This document shows positions 5,604 to 5,944 of a stretch of 5,944 bases of DNA, in pieces. Source of the stretch: Methanosarcinales archaeon (GTDB lineage: Archaea > Halobacteriota > Methanosarcinia > Methanosarcinales > Methanocomedenaceae). The stretch covers positions 1 through 5,944 of the forward strand of contig DAOUWY010000134.1 in assembly GCA_030666885.1 (NCBI GenBank), read 5' to 3'. The notes beneath the pieces are model-generated. The model was not told the DNA's origin, searched no databases, and was given only the letters and a program-made list of their open reading frames with translations. How positions within the stretch are numbered: position 1 is the stretch's first letter; each line of letters begins with the position of its first letter. Both the position numbers and the translations under genes were made by a program.

Positions 5604-5944
5604 CCAGCCAGGGCTTTGAGACATCCTTCCAGCGTACCGTTACCTGTTATATCGGGAACAATTCCATTATCGCACATCATGCCCGCGGTCTTAGGCCCGA
5701 TGGCAATCACTGTTTTACCTGCCGCGTCCCTTGCTGATATACAGGCCAGTTTAAAGGACTTTCCGCTGGTAAATATGACCGCGTCCACGTCAGGCATTAT
5801 TTGCCTGAGATCGTTTCCAGTGGGGACCAGCCTGTAGGCTACTCCTTCCAGCACCTGGGCGCCTGAAGCATTAAGCGACTCTACCAGCCCGGGATTTGGG
5901 ATATCCGGACGTACAATTCCTACGGTCCTGCCCATGATACGTGA
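5591..5944 (-). CDS. hemD: Uroporphyrinogen-III synthase, C-terminal half (enters from right edge)
   Basis: HemD cyclises hydroxymethylbilane to uroporphyrinogen III, the branch point to corrinoids, coenzyme F430, siroheme and archaeal heme. The 117 visible residues resemble the second half of HemD: GRTVGIVRPDIPNPGLVESLNASGA (strand plus helix), then VDAVIFTSGKSFKLAC, the common 'D-x-V-x-F-T-S' segment, then VIAIGPKTAGMMCDNGIVPD, and the closing GNGTLEGCLKAL, equivalent to the usual 'T-x-E-G-L-x-x-A-L' end. The frame stays open through the right edge (codons for S, R and I precede the first ATG), and complete HemD has about 250 residues. The ATG at 5935 is therefore probably an internal methionine rather than the start. 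HemD sequences are poorly conserved, so the call rests on the order of motifs. The stop codon lies inside the last codons of the convergent ferredoxin gene. Confidence 0.85.
   Translation of the reverse strand, partial: SRIMGRTVGIVRPDIPNPGLVESLNASGAQVLEGVAYRLVPTGNDLRQIMPDVDAVIFTSGKSFKLACISARDAAGKTVIAIGPKTAGMMCDNGIVPDITGNGTLEGCLKALAGQSR

Noticed and set aside
5591..5935. A complete short 114-residue HemD starting at the ATG at 5935
   Set aside because: The frame remains open to the window edge, and the visible part matches only the second half of HemD, so it is more likely a fragment cut by the window.

Overview
The window reads as chromosomal DNA from a euryarchaeon, most likely a methanogen or methanotroph relative near Methanosarcinales/ANME-2 (lineage is inference). 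The strongest evidence is a nearly complete large subunit of the archaeal D-family DNA polymerase. An archaeal-type CobT-like phosphoribosyltransferase, two small archaeal winged-helix regulators, AT-rich spacers with TATA-like elements, and Shine-Dalgarno sites matching an ...AUCACCUCCU rRNA tail agree with this. No rRNA, tRNA, CRISPR array, insertion sequence or phage gene was seen.

Layout from left to right. (1) 1-3143, minus: PolD large subunit (DP2), whose C-terminal end lies beyond the left edge. (2) 3144-3379: AT-rich divergent spacer with promoter-like elements, a 10-bp direct repeat spaced 30 bp, and a GC-rich dyad. (3) 3380-3754, plus: small winged-helix regulator with a strong Shine-Dalgarno site, followed by a T-rich terminator. 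(4) 3851-4879, plus: archaeal CobT-type nicotinate-nucleotide:base phosphoribosyltransferase. (5) 4885-5238, minus: a second, TrmB-like winged-helix regulator, tail-to-tail with cobT and 5 bases from it. (6) 5239-5411: divergent spacer packed with short palindromes and tandem repeats. (7) 5412-5603, plus: two-cluster [4Fe-4S] ferredoxin. (8) 5591-5944, minus: C-terminal half of uroporphyrinogen-III synthase (HemD), overlapping the ferredoxin tail by 13 bases and entering from the right edge.

How the genes fit together: HemD makes uroporphyrinogen III, the precursor of corrinoids, F430 and archaeal heme. CobT activates the lower-ligand base of cobamides, so two of the genes serve tetrapyrrole metabolism. 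The ferredoxin is a low-potential electron carrier divergently paired with a cysteine-containing regulator. PolD is the replicative polymerase and has no obvious functional tie to the rest.

The genes are mostly recognisable housekeeping or small regulatory genes, and I found no convincing new multi-gene system. The part most worth a second look is the regulator-ferredoxin spacer. There six copies of TACAA/TTGTA fall within 52 bp, arranged at 9- and 19-bp intervals, which suggests a multi-site operator.
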